Part shown: positions 19,776-28,179 of the stretch, one piece after another
Position numbering within the stretch: position 1 is the first letter of the stretch
Layout: each line of letters begins with the position of its first letter
Assembly: GCF_000807855.2 (NCBI RefSeq)
Contig: NZ_JRYR02000002.1
Span: 1,455,429 to 1,519,428 of the forward strand
DNA: 64,000 nt
Source: Flammeovirga pacifica
Lineage (GTDB): Bacteria; Bacteroidota; Bacteroidia; Cytophagales; Flammeovirgaceae
Direction of reading: 5' to 3'
Translations under genes and position numbers: made by a program
The notes under the pieces: generated by a model
Told to the model about the DNA's origin: nothing
The model's database searches: none
The model's input: only the letters and a program-made list of their open reading frames with translations

Positions 19776-21371
19776 TTAATCTAATGGTCTAATATCTGCT
19801 TCACGTACAGTGATATCCTTTACTTTAAATGGCCCTACACCACCAAGGTTCATAATCAATAAAGCACCTTGTTTATCAGCCGAGGTTTTTTCATAAATGT
19901 ACTCCGCATCTACCCACTGTTCCGCAGGATGATCTTGTGCTAACCATTTATTTTCATGCCATCTATCATCTACCATATATAATTTATATCCACCTGACCC
20001 TGCCGAAGCCCAAATTTTAAATTTGATCAAGTATTTTTTCCCTTGTTCCAAGTTGAATAGTCCATTTCTACCTTCTAATTGAAGTGGACCTGCTCCAAGT
20101 TTTTCTAGTCGCATGTAAGTTGAACCGTCTTCATCAGTCCCAACCGTAATAGATGCATTAGGATTCGCAATTGTATTCGCGGCAGTTATCCAAATATCAC
20201 TTTCATCGTTAGTGAATTTTGTTGTTTCTTTATCTAATAAAACAACCTCATGCATATTCACCGTTTCTTCAAAAGCTCCACTTTCTCTATCATCAGTAGC
20301 TTTCATACCTCCATTATGCTTGATAACAACCACATCATTACTATAAATAGTTTCTGATAATTTAATGTTAATCATGGCTTTATTCGACTCGTCTCTTCCA
20401 ATAAAATCGATCTCTACATCATTTCCATTTACTGTTGCTGAAAAGAAATTCTTCGCCTCTTCTGAAGTAAAATCTTTAAATAAACCATTGTAAATAAACT
20501 GAATAGTTTGATCTTCTAACTCGTCTACAGTACTTGTAAGAGAAAACGGTTTACTTGAAGGTACTACCATAATTTTACCTTCAACTGTGTATTGTTTTGA
20601 GCCACGAGGTAATATTGGGTTCTCTCTTCTTGCTGTTAAAATAACATTCATTCTACCCAAACTACTTGTTGTCACAGTTACCGTTTCATCTGTATATTCT
20701 TTCCCTGCTATTTTCCATGTTCTTGCATCCGGATCACCAACAGTTGAAATATCAGTGAAGGTAATTTTCTCTCCAAATTCTACTTCAAAAACGGCCGTAG
20801 AATCACGAAAATTATCAAAGGTTTCTCCGGCTTCATTAGCAATGGTCATATCAACTTCAACAGAGTCAAATACTTTCACTTTAAAATCATTCTCAATCAC
20901 CCAAAGTCCGTTAATGTAATCTGCTTCTAATGTGTCAAAGCCCGTAAATGACACTGAATCTCTAAAAGAGTTATACAATTTTACGGTAAAAATAGAATCC
21001 TCTCCATTCTCCTTTTTAGGAGATGCCGATGTAAACAATACATTTACAGTAGGTTTAGAAGATACTAACCCAGCATCATTGATGATATAAGGAGTATAAT
21101 CAACCACTTTATTGGAGATCGGGCCTTCTAAAAACTTGGCTGATTCAGGAACATACCAATTGTGTTCTATGGTACCTCTAGATAAATCTGTAAAGGCAAT
21201 AAAATTATTGACGCCAATAAACATAGTATCACTAAACGTAAAATTGTTATTGGATTTACTTGTGTACCATTTTACATCAGAGAATTCTGTGGGCGCAATG
21301 TATTCTTTTTGACTACAACCTATCAAGTTGATTAACAAAAGAATACCGATGATATATTTTAATTTTTTCAT
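19776..21371 (-). CDS. Surface glycan-binding lipoprotein (SusE/SGBP-like)
   Basis: 531 residues with a lipoprotein signal (LLLINLIGC, Cys 19). The N-terminal half has repeated beta-rich PKD-like modules (about 30-280), a central segment resembles an Ig-like fold, and the C-terminal ~150 residues look like a CBM4/9-type jelly roll (FKIWASAGSGGYKLYMVDDR). Position directly after SusD is typical for the outer-membrane glycan-binding partner of SusCD. It should help hold the polysaccharide at the surface. Third gene of the leftward susC-susD-sgbp operon, 31 bases after SusD. Confidence 0.85.
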   Translation of the reverse strand: MKKLKYIIGILLLINLIGCSQKEYIAPTEFSDVKWYTSKSNNNFTFSDTMFIGVNNFIAFTDLSRGTIEHNWYVPESAKFLEGPISNKVVDYTPYIINDAGLVSSKPTVNVLFTSASPKKENGEDSIFTVKLYNSFRDSVSFTGFDTLEADYINGLWVIENDFKVKVFDSVEVDMTIANEAGETFDNFRDSTAVFEVEFGEKITFTDISTVGDPDARTWKIAGKEYTDETVTVTTSSLGRMNVILTARRENPILPRGSKQYTVEGKIMVVPSSKPFSLTSTVDELEDQTIQFIYNGLFKDFTSEEAKNFFSATVNGNDVEIDFIGRDESNKAMINIKLSETIYSNDVVVIKHNGGMKATDDRESGAFEETVNMHEVVLLDKETTKFTNDESDIWITAANTIANPNASITVGTDEDGSTYMRLEKLGAGPLQLEGRNGLFNLEQGKKYLIKFKIWASAGSGGYKLYMVDDRWHENKWLAQDHPAEQWVDAEYIYEKTSADKQGALLIMNLGGVGPFKVKDITVREADIRPLD

Positions 21372-21402
21372 TGTTATCTCTTTAATTTACTTCCAATTGA
21401 TC

Positions 21403-23187
21403 CTAATTGAAGTTAGGGTTAGAAATCGTTTCAGCATTTGGTAAAGGCCAGTAATCATGCAATGAGTTGACATAGTTTACTGCGGATATACCAAATTCAT
21501 TTTTATTGACTGCATTATTATCAGATGCTCCATTAAAGAGAACACTACCCCATTTATTGATCGTTTTACCACTGGCATCTACCCCAGTAAAAGTACCCAC
21601 ATGATATTCTCTAGTAGACAATTCTTCGAAACGTTGTTTAGTAATTCCCCATCTTCTTAAATCGATAGTACGAATTGCATGACCTTCAATTGATAGTTCC
21701 AACGGTCTTTCGATATACATTAAATGCTCCATTAAAGATTGTGCATTATAAGTTACTTCGTTATGTTGAGAAGAAGCATATTCACTAGAAGCAGAAGGGC
21801 CAATTAATTCTAACGCAGAACGGTAACGTACTTTATTGATAAACTTCAAAGCTTCTGCAATACCTGCATCATCTTTTCCTCCTTTGATCATCGCCTCAGC
21901 ATACATTAAATAAACATCTGCTAAACGAATAACTCTAACATTCAATCCTGAACGAATCAATCCATTTTCAATTTCAGAAGTATGTGTTTCCCAGCGTGTA
22001 TGTTTTCTGAAATAGGATGTTCTTTGGTTTCTAAAAGGTTGATTTTGCTCAAACGGGTAAGTTTGATAATATGGAACAATATCATCCACCAAGGCAATAG
22101 AATAAGAAGCTCTAAGAGAATAAGGTCTCAATACCATAATTCCTGATTCATCTTCATAATAATTTCTATTGTCCGTTGGGTCCATAGGATCATCCTTATA
22201 GGCCATTGTTAACCATAAACTTGGCTGATGACCACCAAATCCACCAATAAAACTATAAGCTTGTGGTAAATCATTGGCGGTTTGTGCATCATCTCCCCCA
22301 TTAAATTCCTGATTAAAAGTGTTGGAATAAGAGATCTCTAGAATAGATTCTGAATTAAATTCTCCGTACTCACTAAAATTATCATTGATATTTTCAGTTA
22401 AGGTGTAACCATAATTATCTATGACATCTTTTAGGTACTCAGCTGCTTTATCATACTCACCACTATATAAATAACTTTTACCTATTAATGCCGCTGCTGC
22501 ACCCGAAGTTACACGCCCTTGATCTGCACCTATCCATTCTACTGGTAAATTTGCTTTGGCAAATTCAAACTCTTTTAAGAAGAATTCTCTTACCACGCTT
22601 TCATCTTGTAAATACTGATAGAAGTCCGTTTCGTTTTCTGGAATAAAATCGAAAATAATCACGCTACCATTGTTGAAAGAAGAGTGAAGGTAGAAATGAA
22701 ATAATCCTCTAAAAAAACGTGCTTGAGCGATAATAAAACGATGGGTATCATTTTCATCCTCAATAATCACTTCCTCTCCTGCAAGGTCTAATTCCAACTC
22801 TTCAGGATAAAGTTTATAGTAATTTTCTATCACTTGATTGGCCCTAAAGATACCTTTGTATAATCTTGACCATTTATCACTCACGATAGACGTTGCCGAA
22901 TTAAAGGTTTTATAGTAATACTCATTATTGGTAGGCAATGCTTTAGCTACTCCAATAATTGTCATGTCATCACGATTAGATTCTTGTACAATTGCCAATA
23001 GATTCTTTTCTTTAAAAGTACTATAAACAGCTGTCAGGCCCATGTTAAGTTCTTCCGGAGTTGATCCAAAAATACTTGTGGTCATGGCATTGGGGTTGGT
23101 CTCTTCTAAAAATCCTGCACAAGACCACATTGTTGGGAGTAAGCAAACTCCTGCTATGATTATATTAATTAATTTTTTCATTCTCAT
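21403..23187 (-). CDS. SusD-like nutrient-binding outer-membrane lipoprotein
   Basis: 594 residues with a lipoprotein signal (LLPTMWSC, Cys 23 from this start; an alternative ATG two codons in would suit equally). SusD features: FLEETNPNA opening, tetratricopeptide-like helices (FFRGLFHFYLH, GKSYLYSGEYDKAAEYL), and the C-terminal RVIRLADVYLMYAEAM and RRWG motifs. It caps the SusC porin and binds glycan. It starts 5 bases after the SusC stop codon, so the two are translationally linked. Glycan specificity cannot be read directly. Confidence 0.97.
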   Translation of the reverse strand: MRMKKLINIIIAGVCLLPTMWSCAGFLEETNPNAMTTSIFGSTPEELNMGLTAVYSTFKEKNLLAIVQESNRDDMTIIGVAKALPTNNEYYYKTFNSATSIVSDKWSRLYKGIFRANQVIENYYKLYPEELELDLAGEEVIIEDENDTHRFIIAQARFFRGLFHFYLHSSFNNGSVIIFDFIPENETDFYQYLQDESVVREFFLKEFEFAKANLPVEWIGADQGRVTSGAAAALIGKSYLYSGEYDKAAEYLKDVIDNYGYTLTENINDNFSEYGEFNSESILEISYSNTFNQEFNGGDDAQTANDLPQAYSFIGGFGGHQPSLWLTMAYKDDPMDPTDNRNYYEDESGIMVLRPYSLRASYSIALVDDIVPYYQTYPFEQNQPFRNQRTSYFRKHTRWETHTSEIENGLIRSGLNVRVIRLADVYLMYAEAMIKGGKDDAGIAEALKFINKVRYRSALELIGPSASSEYASSQHNEVTYNAQSLMEHLMYIERPLELSIEGHAIRTIDLRRWGITKQRFEELSTREYHVGTFTGVDASGKTINKWGSVLFNGASDNNAVNKNEFGISAVNYVNSLHDYWPLPNAETISNPNFN

Positions 23188-23192
23188 TCATT

Positions 23193-26100
23193 TTAGAAAC
23201 CAAACTGTAAACCTAGTCTATACGATGCTGTAACAGGGTATGTACCTCTATCTATACCTCTTGAACTCAATCCATTATTACCTACTTCTGGGTCGTACCC
23301 AGTATAATTGGTTATTGTTAATGGGTTGATGGCAGTAGCATAAATTCTAAATTTGCTGATGCCCATTTTTTTGTTCAAACTTTCTGGTAACATGTATCCT
23401 AGAGTCACGTTTCTTAGGCGAACAAAAGAACCATCCTCTAAATAGATATCATTACGGCCTCTATAGTTTTCATGTCCGCCACCTCTGTAAGCTGGGACAT
23501 TTGTAGAAGTATTTTGCTCCGTCCATTGGTACCCTAAATCTTTATGAACACCTTCTTGATAAGCAAATGCTTTATTACCATTGATCACTTCACCACCAAA
23601 AGCACCGTAGAATTGTACAGCAAGATCGAACCCTTTGTAAGAGGCGCCTAGGTTAAGTCCTGCTTCAAAATCGGGCATACCTGAACCGGCATACACTCTA
23701 TCATCATCATCTATTTGTTTATCACCAGAGTCTGGAATACCATCACCGTTGGTATCTATTGTAGGTTGATCTACTAATTTCAAATCACCTAATTTTGCAA
23801 TTGCTGCCCCGAAATATTCGTTATAAGCATCCACTTCTTCTTGAGTTGATAAAATACCATCCGATTCGATCAAGAAAAATGCTCCCGCTTCATATCCTTC
23901 CTTTAAAACAGAAAGTTTATCTTGCGCATTAGATCCAACAGCAACAGCCACACTTCCGTTTAGATAAGCTACTTTATTTGCTCCTGCCATCTTTGTAATT
24001 ACATTTTCATTTTTAGAAAATGTACCCCCAACGTTCCAACTAAATCCTTTTTTACCTACATGCTTATAATTTGCTGTAAGTTCTACCCCTTTGTTGTTCA
24101 TATTACCTACATTCAATACAACAGTAGGGTTTATACCACCTCCGGTAGAAGCAGGAATAAGAACAGGGAATAACATATCTTGCTTATCAGTGTTATACAC
24201 ATCTGCAGTAAAAGTTAGCTTATTATTAAAGAAGCCTAAGTCAATTCCTATATTAGATTGTACGGTAGTCTCCCATTGTACATTCACGTTAGCAAAATTA
24301 ACTTGTGTGGCACCCACTTGCAGGTTTTCGTTTGTTCCGGTACCATAAGCATAATCTTTATTTAAGAATATTGCGGTAGCATTACTGTAATCTAAGAAAT
24401 TTTGATTCCCAGTTGTTCCGTGGCTACCTCTTATCTTAAACACATTAAATTTGTTTTTTAAGCCATCACCCCAAAAAGCTTCTTCTGAGACATTCCAACC
24501 AACAGATAACGATGGGAACACCCCCCATCTATGAGCTTCAGAAAATTTAGATGATCCATCTCTTCTTACACTTGCACTTAACAAGTAACGACCTTTATAA
24601 TTGTATTGAAACCTACCTAACATACCAATTAAATTATTGGTTTTTGGCTGATTGAAACCTACGTCATTACCTGCTAATGGATCACTAGTGGCACCATTTA
24701 AAACGGTAATTTCATTACTAACTAGATCTTTCTTTTGCCCATAGAAAGTTCCATAGTTATAACTTTCTAAAGAGAGAACGCCTAATACCTTAAATTGATG
24801 GCCACCAATTTTCTTAGTATAATTTATAGAGTTTTCCCATGACCAGTTATCTCTAGTACTACTTACATTCCTTACACCAGATCTATAATTACGGATGGTT
24901 ACTTCTTTTCCTTGAGCCGTATATGATTTGATAATTGGTTCAATTACTTCTCTAGTTCCTTCGGTAATACTACCGCCAAATCTTGAAGATAATTTTAAGC
25001 CCTTTACAATATCATAATCTAGTTTTAGATTATAATTCATTTGGTTGATCACGCTTTGATCTTGCCTTTTTAATTTTGACATCAAAAAGCTCATATTTTG
25101 AATATCATTATCCTCAGTACTTATCAAATCACTTTGGGAAATAATTGTTTCCTGATTGGGATCAATCAATTGTTGATAAGGCTTGTATTTATAGGCATCC
25201 GTTAAGAGTGTTTGTGGAGTATAACTTCTCTTTTCTCTTTTTAGAGACAAGTTTGTAGATAGCGTAAACTTTTTCTTCTTGTAAGTATTATTGGCTCTCA
25301 AACTCATTCTCTCAAAACCAGAGTTAATGACAGATCCATCTTGAGAAAAATAATTGGCATTTACATTATAACGTAAACCATCTCTACCTCCTGACGCTGT
25401 CAGGTTATAATTTTGTATGGCAGCATTATCTTGAAAGATCACGTCAGCCATGTTAGTATTATTGGTAAAAGCAGATGGATTTTCTGATATTGGCAACCAT
25501 AAATTCTCTGAATGAGCATTAGGATCTGTATTCTCAATTCGAAGCATCTCTGCATATAAATACTCCTCAAAGTTCATCAAATGTACACCATTCGTGATTT
25601 TTTGAACCCCATAGTATCCATCAAAATTGATTTTCATCTCTCCTTCAGAACCTTTTTTAGTAGTGATCAAAATGACCCCTGACGCACCTCTTGTACCGTA
25701 AATCGCAGCAGATGCTGCATCTTTTAATACATCAATAGACTCAATTTCATAAGGCGACAAACCTGGGTCACCATCAAAAGGCACACCATCTACCACATAT
25801 AAAGGAGTACTCGATCCTGTGACCGAACTTAAGCCACGAATCATAATGTTTGCAGTTGCTCCAGGTTGTCCCGAAGAAGCTTGAACATTGACACCTGCAA
25901 TTTGTCCTTGCAAAGCTCCACCAACATCAGAGGTAGATACATTTAGAATTTCTTCACCCGAAACACGGCCTACAGCACCGGTAACTTCTTTCTTTTTCTG
26001 TTCTCCGTAACCAATTACTACCACTTCGTCTAATGCTTTCACATCTAACTCCATTTTTAAATTGATTACTTTTTTTCCGTTTAGAGGGATAGTTTGGGTT

Positions 26101-26372
26101 TCATAACCAATAGAAGAGAACTCCAAAGTAGCTTTGCTGTTAAATACTTGTAGTTTGAAATTACCGCTAAAGTCTGTGATGGTACCTTTACTTGTACCTC
26201 CAATAACAACATTAACACCCGGCAAAGGCTGATCATTTTCATCAACAATTGTACCTGATATTAGATTTTGATTTTGTTGTGCGGATACCTTTAATGATAA
26301 GGTAATTGCTAGTAGTAACATCCATAGAGATAAATTCATTGGACATAACTTGTTTGTAAAAAGTTTCAACAT
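23193..26372 (-). CDS. SusC-like TonB-dependent outer-membrane transporter
   Basis: 1059 residues. Signal peptide ends near KVSAQ; the ATG 11 codons downstream (26339) would also give a signal. Order: carboxypeptidase-regulatory-like domain (ISGTIVDENDQPLPGVNVV, about 38-120), TonB box/plug (VVIGYGEQKKKEVTGAV, LYVVDGVPFDGD, GTRGASGVILITTKKG), then a 22-stranded barrel ending in LGLQFGF. It imports oligosaccharides through the outer membrane, powered by TonB. It leads the susC-susD-sgbp operon. The upstream region, shared with the divergent GH117 gene, has a good -7 box. Confidence 0.97.
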   Translation of the reverse strand: MLKLFTNKLCPMNLSLWMLLLAITLSLKVSAQQNQNLISGTIVDENDQPLPGVNVVIGGTSKGTITDFSGNFKLQVFNSKATLEFSSIGYETQTIPLNGKKVINLKMELDVKALDEVVVIGYGEQKKKEVTGAVGRVSGEEILNVSTSDVGGALQGQIAGVNVQASSGQPGATANIMIRGLSSVTGSSTPLYVVDGVPFDGDPGLSPYEIESIDVLKDAASAAIYGTRGASGVILITTKKGSEGEMKINFDGYYGVQKITNGVHLMNFEEYLYAEMLRIENTDPNAHSENLWLPISENPSAFTNNTNMADVIFQDNAAIQNYNLTASGGRDGLRYNVNANYFSQDGSVINSGFERMSLRANNTYKKKKFTLSTNLSLKREKRSYTPQTLLTDAYKYKPYQQLIDPNQETIISQSDLISTEDNDIQNMSFLMSKLKRQDQSVINQMNYNLKLDYDIVKGLKLSSRFGGSITEGTREVIEPIIKSYTAQGKEVTIRNYRSGVRNVSSTRDNWSWENSINYTKKIGGHQFKVLGVLSLESYNYGTFYGQKKDLVSNEITVLNGATSDPLAGNDVGFNQPKTNNLIGMLGRFQYNYKGRYLLSASVRRDGSSKFSEAHRWGVFPSLSVGWNVSEEAFWGDGLKNKFNVFKIRGSHGTTGNQNFLDYSNATAIFLNKDYAYGTGTNENLQVGATQVNFANVNVQWETTVQSNIGIDLGFFNNKLTFTADVYNTDKQDMLFPVLIPASTGGGINPTVVLNVGNMNNKGVELTANYKHVGKKGFSWNVGGTFSKNENVITKMAGANKVAYLNGSVAVAVGSNAQDKLSVLKEGYEAGAFFLIESDGILSTQEEVDAYNEYFGAAIAKLGDLKLVDQPTIDTNGDGIPDSGDKQIDDDDRVYAGSGMPDFEAGLNLGASYKGFDLAVQFYGAFGGEVINGNKAFAYQEGVHKDLGYQWTEQNTSTNVPAYRGGGHENYRGRNDIYLEDGSFVRLRNVTLGYMLPESLNKKMGISKFRIYATAINPLTITNYTGYDPEVGNNGLSSRGIDRGTYPVTASYRLGLQFGF

Positions 26373-26408
26373 ATTCCGTTAATAATTCATTGTAAATACA
26401 TTTCAAAT

Positions 26409-26416
26409 CAAATGTA
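26409..26416 (-). promoter_or_regulatory. Putative susC -7 box (TACATTTG)
   Basis: Exact match to TAnnTTTG on the minus strand, 37-44 bases before the SusC ATG, and identical to the box of the sulfatase at 17632-19455. No TTG element was obvious at -33. Confidence 0.5.
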
Positions 26417-26457
26417 GTTTTACGGATATTATCTGAACGGATAAACACATTATAAAT

Positions 26458-26553
26458 AGTGGGGTAAAAAAAAAAATTAAAAAAGGGGGGGATTTGTTTC
26501 TGCCGGACATTCTTCCTCCTCACCAAAAAATAATGGAATAGAAATACCCCACT
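26458..26553. promoter_or_regulatory. Inverted TACCCCACT pair flanking A11 and G8 tracts
   Basis: AGTGGGGTA at 26458-26466 and TACCCCACT at 26545-26553 form a 9-bp inverted repeat. Between them lie an 11-base A run (26466-26476) and an 8-base G run (26485-26492). The element is upstream of susC and divergent GH117. It may be a regulator-binding region; the runs could change length by slippage. Confidence 0.4.
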
Positions 26554-26750
26554 TTAGTATTTTTCAAGAAAATGAAAATCTCCCGTAGATGTTTCTTTTT
26601 TTTATCATATGATTACATTTTTATAGAAAAAACAGACAAAATGGTATAATTTAATCTAGTTGTTTAGTTCATGTCTATGTTCATTTTTTGGATTTTAAGC
26701 ATTGTTATTCTTAAAATGCATTAGTAGCGTAAGGGATAATTTCCATCTAA

Positions 26751-26782
26751 AAAATACCCCTTATATTTCCCATTATCCCCCC
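26751..26782. promoter_or_regulatory. Candidate operator before GH117 gene
   Basis: TACCCC at 26755-26760 and TATCCCCCC at 26774-26782 give two C-rich boxes about 20 bases apart, 60-86 bases before the GH117 ATG. Spacing suggests tandem binding sites. Confidence 0.35.
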
Positions 26783-26805
26783 TTACTACTTCGAAATTTG
26801 AATAG

Positions 26806-26813
26806 TATTTTTG
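26806..26813 (+). promoter_or_regulatory. Putative -7 box (TATTTTTG) of the GH117 gene
   Basis: Matches TAnnTTTG and lies 28-35 bases before the ATG at 26841. No convincing -33 element. Confidence 0.45.
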
Positions 26814-26840
26814 TAGCAAGAACCTTTGAAATGAAATAAT

Positions 26841-28121
26841 ATGAATCTAAAAAAACAAACAACTCTTAGTGGTATTCTATGCTTATTTTTATGGACGACA
26901 TTCTCATGTCAGATGCTAAAAGAACAGCCTGAAAACTCCACTGGTTTCCCTTTTGTACTTCCAAAAGAAAAACCTACTGATAGAATGCTAAGTAGGTCAA
27001 TGGAAAGAAACTATTCGTATACAGCTCCTAGACCTGAACACAACGAGCTTTATTCTCAGTTTAAATATACTGAACTAAAGGGCTTTGATTATAATAATCA
27101 TGACGGTACTATTTCAAGAAGAGATCCTTCAAAAGTAATTTTTGAAAACGGAAAGTATTATGTCTGGTACACGAAACGTCATACGCCAACTTCTCCAAAA
27201 GGTGCCAAAAATAGTAATGATACTATCCCATCTAGTGACTGGGATCTTTCAGACATTTGGTATGCAACTAGTGCAGATGGTTTCCAATGGGAAGAACAGG
27301 GCGTAGCAGTACCTCGTCCTCCAAAACCAAACGTTGGTTGGAGATCAGTAACCACTACAGACATATTAAAGTGGAAAGGAAAGTTCTATTTATATTATCA
27401 AGGGTTTATGGAAGCGAGTGGAAAACGTGGTGACGATTGTCCCGTTGCTGTGTCTTATGCTGACTCACCTGATGGACCTTGGACACCAGCAAATAAAATC
27501 ATCATCCCTAATGGGAAAGAAGGAGAATGGGATCAATATTCTATTCACGACCCTTATCCTTTAGTATATAAAGGCAAAATTTATTTATACTATAAGTCAG
27601 ATTTTGATGGAGACCCCAATTTGGTAAGGATGCAAGGTTTAGCCATTGCTGATGATCCACTAGGACCTTTTGAAAAACATCCTTTAAACCCTGTTATTAC
27701 CTCTGGACATGAAACGACAATGTTTCCATTTCAAGACGGTATAGCTGCATTAGTGATTAAAGATGGTAATGAACATTTCACCATTCAATATGCTGAAGAT
27801 GGGGTGAATTTTGATATCGCTTCCATCACTTCATTAATGCCTACGGCAGCAGGGCCATATATTCCAGATGCCTTTAATAGCAATGGTAATGGTAGAGGAA
27901 TAACATGGGGTATTTCTCATTTTGTTAATGCAACAACATGGTCTCACAACCATTCTATTCTTACTCGTTTTGATTGTGATTTAAGTTTGGATGTGAATGA
28001 TCCAGAAATGAAGAAAACAATTGTCTATTGGAAGCCTGAAATATATTATAAACAAGGGCTTTCGAAAAAACAGAAAGAGAGAATAAAAAAAGAAAATCAA
28101 TCTGTTGTAGAAAGTAAATAA
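26841..28121 (+). CDS. GH117 family, 3,6-anhydro-L-galactosidase-like lipoprotein
   Basis: 426 residues with a lipoprotein-like signal (LWTTFSC, Cys 23). A five-bladed beta-propeller is indicated by repeated blade motifs: RRDPSKVIFENGKYYVWYT (D95), WKGKFYLYYQG, HDPYPLVYKGKIYLYYKS (D237), and SGHETTMFPF (H290/E291). The H-E pair and the two aspartates match the catalytic layout of GH117, which releases 3,6-anhydro-L-galactose from the non-reducing end of neoagaro-oligosaccharides. This is the strongest marker that the locus handles agar-type galactan. It is transcribed divergently from susC and shares its control region. Ends at a strong bidirectional hairpin. Confidence 0.85.
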   Translation: MNLKKQTTLSGILCLFLWTTFSCQMLKEQPENSTGFPFVLPKEKPTDRMLSRSMERNYSYTAPRPEHNELYSQFKYTELKGFDYNNHDGTISRRDPSKVIFENGKYYVWYTKRHTPTSPKGAKNSNDTIPSSDWDLSDIWYATSADGFQWEEQGVAVPRPPKPNVGWRSVTTTDILKWKGKFYLYYQGFMEASGKRGDDCPVAVSYADSPDGPWTPANKIIIPNGKEGEWDQYSIHDPYPLVYKGKIYLYYKSDFDGDPNLVRMQGLAIADDPLGPFEKHPLNPVITSGHETTMFPFQDGIAALVIKDGNEHFTIQYAEDGVNFDIASITSLMPTAAGPYIPDAFNSNGNGRGITWGISHFVNATTWSHNHSILTRFDCDLSLDVNDPEMKKTIVYWKPEIYYKQGLSKKQKERIKKENQSVVESK

Positions 28122-28131
28122 AGCAACAAAT

Positions 28132-28168
28132 AAAAGGGTCCACAATTTATTAGATTGTGGACCCTTTT
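28132..28168. terminator. Bidirectional terminator
   Basis: Perfect 15-bp stem (28132-28146 with 28154-28168; core GGGTCCACAAT / ATTGTGGACCC), flanked by A and T runs. It separates the convergent GH117 and DUF5060/DUF4038 genes. Confidence 0.85.
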
Positions 28169-28179
28169 AAGTTTTAAAA

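Noticed and set aside
26242-26526. 94-codon minus-strand frame across the susC start
   Set aside because: It overlaps the SusC signal region in another frame and runs through the homopolymer tract; it has no protein-like features.
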